Source of the DNA: Phaeovibrio sulfidiphilus
GTDB taxonomy: Bacteria > Pseudomonadota > Alphaproteobacteria > Rhodospirillales > Rhodospirillaceae
DNA: 64,000 nt
Assembly (NCBI RefSeq): GCF_014861485.1
Contig: NZ_JACZHT010000005.1
Span: 124,001 to 188,000, forward strand
Reading direction: 5' to 3'
The notes beneath the pieces are model-generated. The model saw only the letters and a program-made list of their open reading frames with translations, did no database searches and was not told the origin of the DNA. Shown one piece after another: positions 9,233 to 16,885 of the stretch (position 1 is the first letter of the stretch; each line of letters starts with the position of its first letter). The position numbers were made by a program, and so were the translations under genes.

Positions 9233-10132
9233 TCAGTTCTGCCGCTCGACGACAAAACGGGCAACCGCACGCAGGAGATCGGCCTTTTCATCAAAGACTT
9301 CCAGATGCCGCACGGCCTGGTCGGCGAGCATGCGGGCCTGCTCGCGGGCGCGCTCAAGCCCCAGGAGGGACACGAAGGTCACCTTTCCGGCGGCCTGGTC
9401 CTTTCCGGCGGTCTTGCCCAGTTCCTCGGTGGAGCCCTCCACGTCCAGGATGTCGTCCGCAATCTGGAACGCAAGGCCCAGATCCCGCGAGAAGTTCCCC
9501 AGGGCCTGGCGCAGCGGGCGCGCGGCCTTTCCGAGGATCGCGCCGGACACGCAGCCGAACCCGATCAGGCGGCCCGTCTTCATCGCGTGCATGCGGGTGA
9601 TGGCGGCCATGTCCTGGTTCTGGTCCAGGAGACCGCGCTCGGCCATCAGGTCGATCATCTGCCCGCCGATCATGCCGCGGGCTCCCGAGGCAAGGGCCAG
9701 CTCGGTGACCAGCTCGCAGCGGACAGAGGGGTCCGAGTGGGTGCCGGTCAGGGCCAGAACCTCGAAGGCCTTCGTCAGCAGGCCGTCCCCGGCGAGAATG
9801 GCGGTGGCCTCGTCCCACTTCCGGTGAACGGTGGGGCGGCCGCGGCGCAGGTCGTCGTTGTCCATGGCCGGCAGGTCGTCGTGGACCAGCGAGTAGCAGT
9901 GGATCATCTCAAGAGCCGCCGCCACGTTGAGCGCGCAGGAGTTGGCAACCGTGAACAGGGACGCCGACTGCATGACAAGGAACGGCCGCAGTCTCTTGCC
10001 CCCGTCCAGGGAGGCATAGCGCATGGCCTGGATCACGCGGTCTTCCGGGTCTCCGGTCTCGGCCATCAGGGAATCGAGGTGATCGTTCACAGCCTGGGCG
10101 GCCAGGCGCATCTCTTCGTTCAAACGGGTCAC
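9233..10132 (-). CDS. ispA: Farnesyl diphosphate synthase (short-chain polyprenyl synthetase)
   Basis: A 299-residue trans-prenyltransferase that condenses DMAPP/GPP with IPP to farnesyl diphosphate. The first Asp-rich motif is DDLPAMDNDD, preceded by CYSLVH; the second is FQIADDILD. The GGKRLRPFL substrate-binding motif lies near residue 45. The start is GTG at 10132 with AAGGA 9 nt upstream. It follows xseB by 56 nt, the usual xseB-ispA-dxs arrangement, and supplies precursors for ubiquinone, undecaprenol and possibly carotenoids. Confidence 0.96.
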   Translation of the reverse strand: MTRLNEEMRLAAQAVNDHLDSLMAETGDPEDRVIQAMRYASLDGGKRLRPFLVMQSASLFTVANSCALNVAAALEMIHCYSLVHDDLPAMDNDDLRRGRPTVHRKWDEATAILAGDGLLTKAFEVLALTGTHSDPSVRCELVTELALASGARGMIGGQMIDLMAERGLLDQNQDMAAITRMHAMKTGRLIGFGCVSGAILGKAARPLRQALGNFSRDLGLAFQIADDILDVEGSTEELGKTAGKDQAAGKVTFVSLLGLERAREQARMLADQAVRHLEVFDEKADLLRAVARFVVERQN

Positions 10133-10188
10133 GGAAGCGGATCCTTGTTTTCAAGACTTGGGGGAAGCAGGGGCGGCAGTGAGGCCTG

Positions 10189-10491
10189 TCACTCGGTGCC
10201 GAAGGGCGCCAGACCGGTTTCCCCCTCGGGGGTGCGGGCGATGCTCTCGACGCTCATGCGGGCCTCGGCCAGGCGCGTCTCGCACCGCCGCCGCAGGGCG
10301 ACACCGCGCTCATAGAAGCGGACGGCGCTCTCCAGGTCGACGCTTCCCGCCTCCAACTGGCGCACGATGCTCTCCAGCTCGGCCAGGGCCTGCTCGAAGG
10401 TGAGAGTGTCGATTGCGGGCATGCCGTCGGTTCCGGCATCGGCGGAGGCCGTTTTCGCGGGGTCTTTTTTTGCGCTCATGACGTGGTGCAC
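10189..10491 (-). CDS. xseB: Exodeoxyribonuclease VII small subunit
   Basis: A 100-residue XseB protein. The core is the two-helix signature FEQALAELESIVRQLEAG followed by LESAVRFYERGVALRRRCE. It associates with XseA to degrade single-stranded DNA into oligonucleotides. Either the ATG at 10491 or the one at 10479 (giving MSAKK) could be the start. The outer one has an AGG about 9 nt upstream and is kept here. First gene of the xseB-ispA-dxs-tlyA run. Confidence 0.93.
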   Translation of the reverse strand: MHHVMSAKKDPAKTASADAGTDGMPAIDTLTFEQALAELESIVRQLEAGSVDLESAVRFYERGVALRRRCETRLAEARMSVESIARTPEGETGLAPFGTE

Positions 10492-10610
10492 TCGTGCCTG
10501 TTCCGGGAGGGCCGTCAGGCAAAAGGCCCAAACGGTCGCGAATTGTAGCCTTGCGCGGAGGCTCGCGCAACCCGTGCAGCAGAAAAGTTGAGGGGGCGCC
10601 CGGAGTCCCG

Positions 10611-10636
10611 GGGCCGGGTTTCAGGTGTCGGTGGTG
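10611..10636. repeat. 26-bp direct repeat, copy 1 (upstream of TPR gene)
   Basis: A 26-bp sequence (starts GGGCCGGGTTTC, ends GGTGGTG) recurs perfectly at 12692-12717. The second copy covers the last codons and stop of the DUF4272 gene, so this copy is a stray piece of that gene's 3' end. The two copies bracket the TPR gene like the ends of an inserted segment. Confidence 0.85.
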
Positions 10637-10749
10637 GTCTCCGGCAGGGCACGAGCCGGGAGAGCGGTTTGCCCCCCCCACCACCCCGCGCATCAGGGTC
10701 TGCGGGGGCAGGGACGGGGCCGGCCGGGAGCATTGATTGTAATAAATAT

Positions 10750-10788
10750 GAAATGCAATTCATTTCCACAGGGGTCTGTGGGATAATC
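10750..10788 (+). promoter_or_regulatory. AT-rich control region of the TPR gene with two inverted repeats
   Basis: GAAATG/CATTTC (10750-10766, 5-nt spacer) is followed directly by CCACAG-GGGT-CTGTGG (10766-10781). A GATAAT at 10782-10787 could serve as a -10 element. The block is AT-rich against its surroundings. It looks like an operator/promoter region, but the activity is inferred. Confidence 0.4.
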
Positions 10789-10866
10789 CGGGAGGTCTTT
10801 GCTGCGCGGACACGCCGCAGCGTCCAATGCGGGTCCGGTCAGGGCCGGTTCAAACGGAGGCGTGCT

Positions 10867-12672
10867 ATGGGGGATCCGAAACAGTCCACGACGGTGGCCA
10901 GAGCCCGCGCGGGGCTGGACACGTGTTTTCCGGACGGGAACCGAGTGTCCATCGGGGCGAAAATCGCTTGGGTCGCTGTGGTCGTGTGTCTTGGGGGAGG
11001 GATCGGAGCCGGCCCGGCGTCGGCGTCCCTGTCCTCCGAACATCCGGGGACAGGGGGTGCCGATGTCGAGGCGCCCATGGTCCCGGCCGACGCTCCTGTG
11101 GCCCCTGGGTCCGGGGCTCCCGCGTCCCGGGCTCACCCAAATCCCGTCGAGGAGTTCGCCCGCGGGCTCGGCATTCCGGTTGCGACCCTGACCGCGATCG
11201 TGGGGAGCATCAGGACCGGCGACACGGCGATGGACGGGGGCATGGACGGGTTGGCCCTCATCCCGTTTCTGAAGAGGAAAGCCGAAGAGTATCTGGATCT
11301 GAAAGCCCGCCTGAGCAGCGCTCAGGGGAAGGATCCCAAAGTGGCGCGGATGCGCCGGGACGCCCTCGCGGCGCTTGATGCCGGCCAGTTGGACAAGGCG
11401 CAGTGGCTGTTGTGCGAGGCAGCGGTCCACGTGTCCGATGCCCGCGATGCGAAGAAAAAAGCGGGGCAGAGTTCGGACCTCATCCGTTGGGACACTCTTC
11501 AGATGGCCCTTCTCCTGAGTGAGGCGGCGGACAGCTACCGGCTTCAGTCGGGGCGGGAGGCCTACCGCGCAGCGATCGGTTTGTACGACTACGCAGCAGA
11601 GCTGCTGGCCCCCATCGATGACGGGATCTCCCGTGGCTACCGTTTTCAGCAGGTCCGTGTTCTTGAGGATCTGGGGAACGAGTTCGGGGAGAGAAGGGCT
11701 CTGGAGGGCGCGGCCACACTCCTGCGGACGATCCTTTCGCAACTGGACAGGGCTCTGGCTCCGGAAGACTGGGTCCGGGCGCAAAATACCCTGGGCGCCG
11801 TGCTCCTGGAACTGGGCGGACAGGGCGGCCGGACGAAGCACCTGGAGGAGGCGGTCGCCGCCTTCCGCGCTGCGCTGGAGGGAACGCCCCGGGGTCGCCC
11901 CCTGGCGTGGGCCGGGACACAGGCCAGCCTGGGGGACGCGCTTGTGGCCCTGGGCAATCGGGAACGCGGTACGAGGCATCTGAACGAGGCGGTCGCTGCC
12001 TTCCGTGCCGCCCTGGAAGAAAAGACCCGCGACCGTGATCCGGCAGAGTGGGCCAGGATGCAGGCCAGTCTGGGTGGCGCCCTTGCGGCCTTGGGCAACC
12101 GGGAAAGCGGTACGGAACACCTGGAGGAGGCGGTGGTCGCCTTTCGCGCCGCACTGGAGGAGATCCACCGCGACCGCCCCATGGCCTGGATCAAGACACA
12201 GGTCAACCTGGGCTACGCCCTTGAGGATCTGGCCACGCGGGAAAGCGGTCCGGAGCGCCTGAAGGAGGCCGTCGCCGCCTTCCGCGCTGCGCTGGAAGAG
12301 ATCCGCCGCGACAGCAGTCCCGGGGAGTGGGCCACGATCCAGACCAATTTGGGCGTCGCGCTTGTGACTCTGAGCAAGCGGGAAAGTAGTGCGGAGCCCA
12401 TGAAGGAGGCGGTCGCCGCCTTCCGCGCTGCGCTGGACGCAAAACCCCGCGACCGCGATCCGGTGGAGTGGGCCCTGGCACACTACAATCTGGCTGGCAC
12501 CCTCCTGCAACTGGGTGCGCAAACCCGGGACCCCGAGCCAGTCCGGGAGGCGCTGGGGTCGCTGGCGGCTGCGTACCAGGTTCTGGCCGCATCCCATCCG
12601 CCTCACCGTGTTGCCCCCGCCTGTCATGAGCGTATTGATACGGCGCGGCGGGTCCTGGAGGCGCTTGAGTAA
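10867..12672 (+). CDS. Secreted or membrane-anchored TPR-repeat protein
   Basis: A 601-residue protein. A GGAGG 6 nt upstream fixes the ATG at 10867; longer upstream readings lack a ribosome site. A hydrophobic segment at about 32-52 (IAWVAVVVCLGGGIGAG) followed by ASAS looks like a signal peptide or anchor. After a Pro/Ala-rich linker and a helical region, five repeats of 46-47 residues run to near the C terminus. Each reads roughly LxEAVAAFRAALEExxRDRxPxxWAxxQxxLGxALxxLGxRESG, the extended TPR type often found beside CHAT or signalling domains. No such effector domain is present, so a protein-protein scaffold is the likely role. The repeats are also close at DNA level, suggesting recent expansion. 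The gene sits between 26-bp direct repeats. Confidence 0.75.
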   Translation: MGDPKQSTTVARARAGLDTCFPDGNRVSIGAKIAWVAVVVCLGGGIGAGPASASLSSEHPGTGGADVEAPMVPADAPVAPGSGAPASRAHPNPVEEFARGLGIPVATLTAIVGSIRTGDTAMDGGMDGLALIPFLKRKAEEYLDLKARLSSAQGKDPKVARMRRDALAALDAGQLDKAQWLLCEAAVHVSDARDAKKKAGQSSDLIRWDTLQMALLLSEAADSYRLQSGREAYRAAIGLYDYAAELLAPIDDGISRGYRFQQVRVLEDLGNEFGERRALEGAATLLRTILSQLDRALAPEDWVRAQNTLGAVLLELGGQGGRTKHLEEAVAAFRAALEGTPRGRPLAWAGTQASLGDALVALGNRERGTRHLNEAVAAFRAALEEKTRDRDPAEWARMQASLGGALAALGNRESGTEHLEEAVVAFRAALEEIHRDRPMAWIKTQVNLGYALEDLATRESGPERLKEAVAAFRAALEEIRRDSSPGEWATIQTNLGVALVTLSKRESSAEPMKEAVAAFRAALDAKPRDRDPVEWALAHYNLAGTLLQLGAQTRDPEPVREALGSLAAAYQVLAASHPPHRVAPACHERIDTARRVLEALE

Positions 12673-12691
12673 TTCCCGCTGATCGCCTCCC

Positions 12692-12717
12692 GGGCCGGGT
12701 TTCAGGTGTCGGTGGTG
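12692..12717. repeat. 26-bp direct repeat, copy 2 (3' end of DUF4272 gene)
   Basis: Perfect match to 10611-10636. It includes the TGA stop (12702-12704) and final codons (VTTDT) of the minus-strand DUF4272 gene plus ten bases beyond it. Confidence 0.85.
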
Positions 12718-13925
12718 ACGTCGTCCCAGTCCTGGTTCCGGTAGCAGGTCAGCCAGTTCAGCATGCGGTGGCGCTCGCGCACCACGCCGGGCTCCAGTCC
12801 CGCGGGGGGAGGGGTTCCGTGCAGCGTGGCCTCCACACAGGCCCAGTCATAGCGGTAGATGAGGTCGGCCTGGTCCAGGATTTCCCGGGGACTGCGCAGG
12901 CGGGCCTGCCGGGCGAAGGCGGCCAGGGATCCGGCATCCCTGAGGAACCCGAGCATGCCGGGCACGTCACAGATGTGGTCGGGGTAGTCCAGCCGGGGCA
13001 CGAAGCCCAGCGCCCACAGGGCGGTCCAGTAGCACTCGTAGCGCCAGACGTAGGTGGCCACATCCTGGTCGGTGACATCGTCGCGGGCGAGGAAGGCCAG
13101 TTCCCGCGGGGTCATGACCTCCCAGGCCGTTTTCAGGCCGAAGGGCGAGATCACATCCGGGTCGTGGTCCGGGTCGTCGGGGAAAATGGGGGTGAGGATC
13201 TGCTCACGGGCAATCTCGACGCACTCGTCGCGGACGAACTCCCCGTAGACCGAGGTGATCAGGATGCCCAGGGACCGCCGGACCACCTCCTCGCAGGTGC
13301 GCAGGCGGACCTGGTCGTCCCCCACGATTGGCGGCAGGGAGGGGCACACCGGAATGCCCCGGGCCGCGAGGGTCCGGTGGGAGCGGTCCCGGCGGGCCTC
13401 GTTCAGCTCCAGGACGTCCACCACGGTGGAGGGCCGCTGGCCCGGGGGGTCCGGAGGCCGGTAGACCTGCAGGTCACTCTCTCCCGCAAGGTTCAGGACC
13501 AGGGTTCCCTGTCCCGTGAGGAACTCGCCTTTGGGGGTCAGCAGGAGCCCGTCCGCCCGGGCGCCCATGTCCGTCAGGCGGCTGACCAGGGTTTCGTCCA
13601 GGGTGTCCCTCGGGGGCTCGGCGGTGGCCACGACCACGGTTGTCAGGGACCGCAGGTGGCCCAGAAGCCCGGCCCGGACCGGTTCGCGGGGTGTGGTCAC
13701 CGAGCCCACAAGGCGGACCAGGGTTGTGATCAGGCGGTGGAAGTGATCGGTCTCGCGCTTGATGTCGATCACCCGGAAAACGGCGCCGGGGCCGGTTTCC
13801 GCCGTGGCCAGGATCTGGCCGTCCTCGGGGTCAATGCTCAGGGTGTGGGCGGGCAGGGCGTCCTCGATCATGTCGAACAGGGCGCTGGGGGTCGGTACCG
13901 TCAGAAACAGCGTGCATTGCTCCAT
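12702..13925 (-). CDS. DUF4272 domain-containing protein
   Basis: A 407-residue cytoplasmic protein of unknown function. The C-terminal half fits the DUF4272 family: RTCEEVVRRSLGILITSVYGE near 215-235, a Trp-rich WRYECYWTALWALGF segment, and the closing RERHRMLNWLTCYRNQDWDDVTTDT-type ending in which the Asn-Trp and Trp-Asp-Asp are typical. The N-terminal half (residues 1-190) is a separate domain with no recognised family. No catalytic motif is evident. The start has GGAG 6 nt upstream. Downstream of its stop lies the TPR gene, convergent, with the 26-bp repeat overlapping the stop. Confidence 0.7.
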   Translation of the reverse strand: MEQCTLFLTVPTPSALFDMIEDALPAHTLSIDPEDGQILATAETGPGAVFRVIDIKRETDHFHRLITTLVRLVGSVTTPREPVRAGLLGHLRSLTTVVVATAEPPRDTLDETLVSRLTDMGARADGLLLTPKGEFLTGQGTLVLNLAGESDLQVYRPPDPPGQRPSTVVDVLELNEARRDRSHRTLAARGIPVCPSLPPIVGDDQVRLRTCEEVVRRSLGILITSVYGEFVRDECVEIAREQILTPIFPDDPDHDPDVISPFGLKTAWEVMTPRELAFLARDDVTDQDVATYVWRYECYWTALWALGFVPRLDYPDHICDVPGMLGFLRDAGSLAAFARQARLRSPREILDQADLIYRYDWACVEATLHGTPPPAGLEPGVVRERHRMLNWLTCYRNQDWDDVTTDT

Positions 13926-13955
13926 CGGACTCTCCGGAAAGGGCGGCAGGGGAGG

Positions 13956-15167
13956 CTACTCCGGACGGCTGTCCTGTTCGCTCTGCAGGCGCTCGCGCTC
14001 GCTTTGGGTCAGGCGCTCCCAGGCCCTCGAGGGGTGCTCCCTCTCCTTGCGCTCCATCCCCGAGCGCAGGGTGCCATTGAGAAACGCCGCCGCGTTCCGG
14101 TCGGCGCCGGAGGGAAGCGGAGCGTCCGGGTTCCCGACCCAGGACAGGATGTCCGCTGTCACCGCCGCGCCGCCGATATCCCGGGTGAGCATGTGCCAGC
14201 CCTCGGGGTAGATGGCCAGCCGGTTGCTTGGCGTGCGCAGGTCCAGCTTGGCCGCGCTGGTGCGCACCGGGCCCGCCGGCACGATCTCGTCGTTCAGGCC
14301 GTAGAGAACCAGAACCGGGCCCTCCAGCTCCGCAAAGCGGGCGTAGGCGATGTCCATCACGTCGGTCAGGCCGGCGATGGACTCCACCGTCGGAGCATGG
14401 ATCCACAGCGGATCCTTCGACAGGCGCTGCAGGAGAGGCACGTTGTTGGTGGCGTAGCGCTCGACCCCGCGGCCGCTGAGCCGCACGCCGGGAAGCAGCT
14501 TGCGGGCCACCCACATGGCGGCGGTCATGGGCCAGGACATGGTGGCTCTCGCCCACAGGGCGGGCCCCGAGAGGATCAGTCCCCGGATGGGCACCGTGCT
14601 GCGCTCCGGGCCCGTGGTGGCCGCCACCGCAAGGGAGGCCCCCATGCTCTCCCCCATCAGGTAGAGGGGGGTGTCGGGGTAGCGGTCATGCACCGCCCGG
14701 AGCGCGGCGCGCACATCGGCGATCAGGGTCTCGTGCCCCGGCCACTGTCCCCGGTCCGGGCTGTGGCCGAAGCCCCGCTGGTCCCACGAGAAGACCGCGA
14801 TGTTTCGCGCCGCAAGTGAGGGGCCGAACACATCCCAGGCGCCGGAGTGGTCGCAAAAGCCGTGCAGCGCGAGGAAGATGGCCTCTGGCGGCTTTCCGTC
14901 CGGAAGCCACGAGCGCAGGGGCATCTTCAGGCTGTCGGGCGCCTGGAACGACGTCTGGTCCATAAGCGGCGGTCCTTTCCAATCTGTCCGGGCGGCCGGT
15001 CGGGGCGGATCCCCGGGGGTGTGCGGTTCTCCGGTGTCGGGCGGTGCTCCGGTGGCGGGCATCCGGGCGCATCCTGCAACAAGGACAAGGGCGGCCACCA
15101 GACATGCGAGCCCCCGCATCATGCCAGCAACGGGCCGTTCGGACAAATCCTTCCCGGTGCCGGTCAT
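13956..15167 (-). CDS. Alpha/beta hydrolase, lysophospholipase-like lipoprotein
   Basis: A protein of about 403 residues with an alpha/beta-hydrolase fold of the monoacylglycerol lipase/lysophospholipase (Hydrolase_4) type. The oxyanion strand is LALHGFCDHSGAW, the nucleophile elbow YLMGESMGAS, the acid lies near LVLYGLNDEIVP and the base His in YPEGWHML. The N terminus carries a lipoprotein signal (MMRGLACLVAALVLVAGC), so the enzyme should be membrane-anchored in the periplasm. The start is uncertain: ATG 15167 gives 15 extra residues before the signal, and ATG 15122 starts directly at it. Neither has a good ribosome site. It begins just after the ABC ATPase stop (15175), suggesting a shared transcript. 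Confidence 0.82.
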   Translation of the reverse strand: MTGTGKDLSERPVAGMMRGLACLVAALVLVAGCARMPATGAPPDTGEPHTPGDPPRPAARTDWKGPPLMDQTSFQAPDSLKMPLRSWLPDGKPPEAIFLALHGFCDHSGAWDVFGPSLAARNIAVFSWDQRGFGHSPDRGQWPGHETLIADVRAALRAVHDRYPDTPLYLMGESMGASLAVAATTGPERSTVPIRGLILSGPALWARATMSWPMTAAMWVARKLLPGVRLSGRGVERYATNNVPLLQRLSKDPLWIHAPTVESIAGLTDVMDIAYARFAELEGPVLVLYGLNDEIVPAGPVRTSAAKLDLRTPSNRLAIYPEGWHMLTRDIGGAAVTADILSWVGNPDAPLPSGADRNAAAFLNGTLRSGMERKEREHPSRAWERLTQSERERLQSEQDSRPE

Positions 15168-15174
15168 GGAGGGG

Positions 15175-16167
15175 TCAGGCTCGCGCCGGGCCCGCGGCCC
15201 CCGAGCGGGTGAGCTGCAGGAAAACATCCTCGAGGTCCGCCTCGCGGATGGCCATGTCCTCGATCGACAGGCCGGAGTCGTGAAGGGCGCCCAGGATCGA
15301 ATCCATGGTCAGCGCCCGGGCGTGATAGCACAGGACCAGCGTGCGGCTGTCGCGCCGCTCCATGCCCAGGGCGGCCAGTCGCTCGGGGACCGTATCCACG
15401 GGGTCGCGCAGGGTCACGACCAGGCAGCGGGCGTCCACCCGGGCGAGAAGATCGCGGGTCGGCTCACACACCACCACCTGGCCATGGTTGATGATGGCGA
15501 TGGTGTCGCACAGTTCCTGCGCCTCCTCCAGATAGTGGGTGGTCAGCAAGATGGTGGTGCCCTCGTCGTTCAGGGCGCGGATCATGGACCACAGGTGCTG
15601 GCGCAGCTCCACGTCCACTCCGGCGGTGGGCTCGTCCAGGATCAGGATCGGAGGACGGTGCACCATGGCCTTGGCCACCAGAAGCCGACGCTTCATGCCT
15701 CCCGACAGGGCCCGGGCGTAGCTGTCCGCCTGGTCCGCGAGGCCCACGGCCTCCAGGAGCTCCATGGTGCGGCGCTCTTTGCGGGGGACGCCGTAAAGCC
15801 CGGCCTGCACCGAGAGGATCTCCCGGGGCGTGAAGAACGGGTCGAAGTTCAGCTCCTGGGGCACCACGCCGATGGCCAGGCGGGCGTTGCGCTCGTCCCG
15901 GTCCAGGTCCCGGTCCCAGATCCGCACCCGGCCCGAGGTCTTGCGCACCAGGCCGGCCATGATGTTGATCAGGGTGGACTTGCCGGCGCCGTTCGGTCCC
16001 AGAAGCCCGAAGAATGCGCCGCGGGGCACGTTCAGGGACACGGAATCGAGGGCGAGCTTGCCCCCGGCGTAGCGTTTCGAGAGCCCCTCGATGCTCAGGG
16101 CGGTGTCGGGGGCGGTCAAGGTGGCAGCATCGCGGGCGGTATCGGAGGCGGGCAGGGCGGGGTTCAT
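15175..16167 (-). CDS. ABC-2 type transporter ATP-binding protein
   Basis: A 330-residue ABC ATPase of the DrrA/CcmA/YadG type. Walker A is GPNGAGKST (57-65), the Q-loop PQELNF, the signature LSGGMKRR, Walker B ILILDEPTAGVD, and the H-loop LLTTHY. A C-terminal extension of about 80 residues follows, as in ABC-2 exporter ATPases. These drive export of lipids, polysaccharides or drugs with a separate membrane subunit. No permease gene lies on either side in this window, which is unusual because the pair normally sits together. The alpha/beta hydrolase follows directly. Confidence 0.9.
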   Translation of the reverse strand: MNPALPASDTARDAATLTAPDTALSIEGLSKRYAGGKLALDSVSLNVPRGAFFGLLGPNGAGKSTLINIMAGLVRKTSGRVRIWDRDLDRDERNARLAIGVVPQELNFDPFFTPREILSVQAGLYGVPRKERRTMELLEAVGLADQADSYARALSGGMKRRLLVAKAMVHRPPILILDEPTAGVDVELRQHLWSMIRALNDEGTTILLTTHYLEEAQELCDTIAIINHGQVVVCEPTRDLLARVDARCLVVTLRDPVDTVPERLAALGMERRDSRTLVLCYHARALTMDSILGALHDSGLSIEDMAIREADLEDVFLQLTRSGAAGPARA

Positions 16168-16885
16168 TGCGGTATAACCAAAAGTTTTTCCGGCCCAAAA
16201 CGGGCAGGCAGAAAGGACGGGGTGGGCGGGACATCAGTCCTGTATGTGGTGTGTTCCGGGGTCGTCGGGGAGACAAAGTCTCAGGAAAACGCCAGTCAGG
16301 ATAGGGTGCCAGAGAAAAGTAACAGAAAAAAGTGTGCACTATCTGTTTTTTTGAGGGTGCTCCGGCGCGTGTTTTCCTGGCCGGACGGGCGTCCTGTGTG
16401 TTGGCGAGCCCGGCGCCGTTGCTGGGGCGGCGTCACAGGTATCACGGATGCCGGTCGGGCTCCAGCCGGCCCGCGCTCTCTCCCGGCCGGTCCCGCAGGG
16501 GGGCTCCGCAGGGGGCTCCCGTCCCGGGTGACGGGCAGGCCACCCCGGAAGGACGGACCGTGGACCGCTGGCGTTGCCGCCGCCGAACCGGGACCGGGTG
16601 CCGTCCGGGACCAGGGTGGCGCTGTATTCCCGCGCGACAGCCTCCGCTGCCCTGGGGTATCGCGTGGGGGCCAGGTATCGGACCCGGGCCGGACTGTGCC
16701 GATGTCAGAATGTTGCTTTCGGAACCTTGCTCAAAGCTCCAACCCCGCCTCGGACCGGGTGACATCCGACATGCTGGCGTCGGCTCAGACCAGCCCGAAG
16801 GCGGCGCGGATCGGCACGCCCGGGCCGAGGCCCGGGATCCGTCGCCGGGTGCGCTGGCGTCAGGCCCGGGATTTCGCTGTGGATG
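16168..16885. other. Intergenic region between autotransporter 1 and the ABC ATPase
   Basis: About 720 bp without a supported gene. It contains the AT-rich upstream region of the ABC gene (16170-16200), an AACAGA/TCTGTT inverted repeat with a T-run at 16321-16352, and a GC-rich stretch of no recognised content to about 16810. A palindrome CCCGGGCC-GA-GGCCCGGG at 16819-16836 lies just downstream of the autotransporter stop. Confidence 0.55.
16819..16836 (-). terminator. Hairpin after autotransporter 1
   Basis: A perfect 8-bp stem with a 2-nt core (CCCGGGCC-GA-GGCCCGGG), about 50 bp past the stop of autotransporter 1. A matching palindrome (22056-22073) follows autotransporter 2, so the 3' flanks were duplicated too. 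There is no U-run, so termination by this hairpin alone is doubtful. Confidence 0.35.

Larger units (their letters stand above)
10492..10866. other. Intergenic region upstream of xseB and the TPR gene
   Basis: 375 bp between divergent genes. It contains the upstream copy of the 26-bp direct repeat (10611-10636) and, from 10735, an AT-rich regulatory block with two inverted repeats. The stretch 10540-10735 is GC-rich and no gene is seen in it. Confidence 0.6.

Noticed and set aside
10693-12627. Long minus-strand open frame (644 codons) opposite the TPR gene
   Set aside because: It mirrors the TPR repeats and is a by-product of high GC. No ribosome site or domain, while the plus strand has a signal segment, GGAGG and clear TPR pattern.
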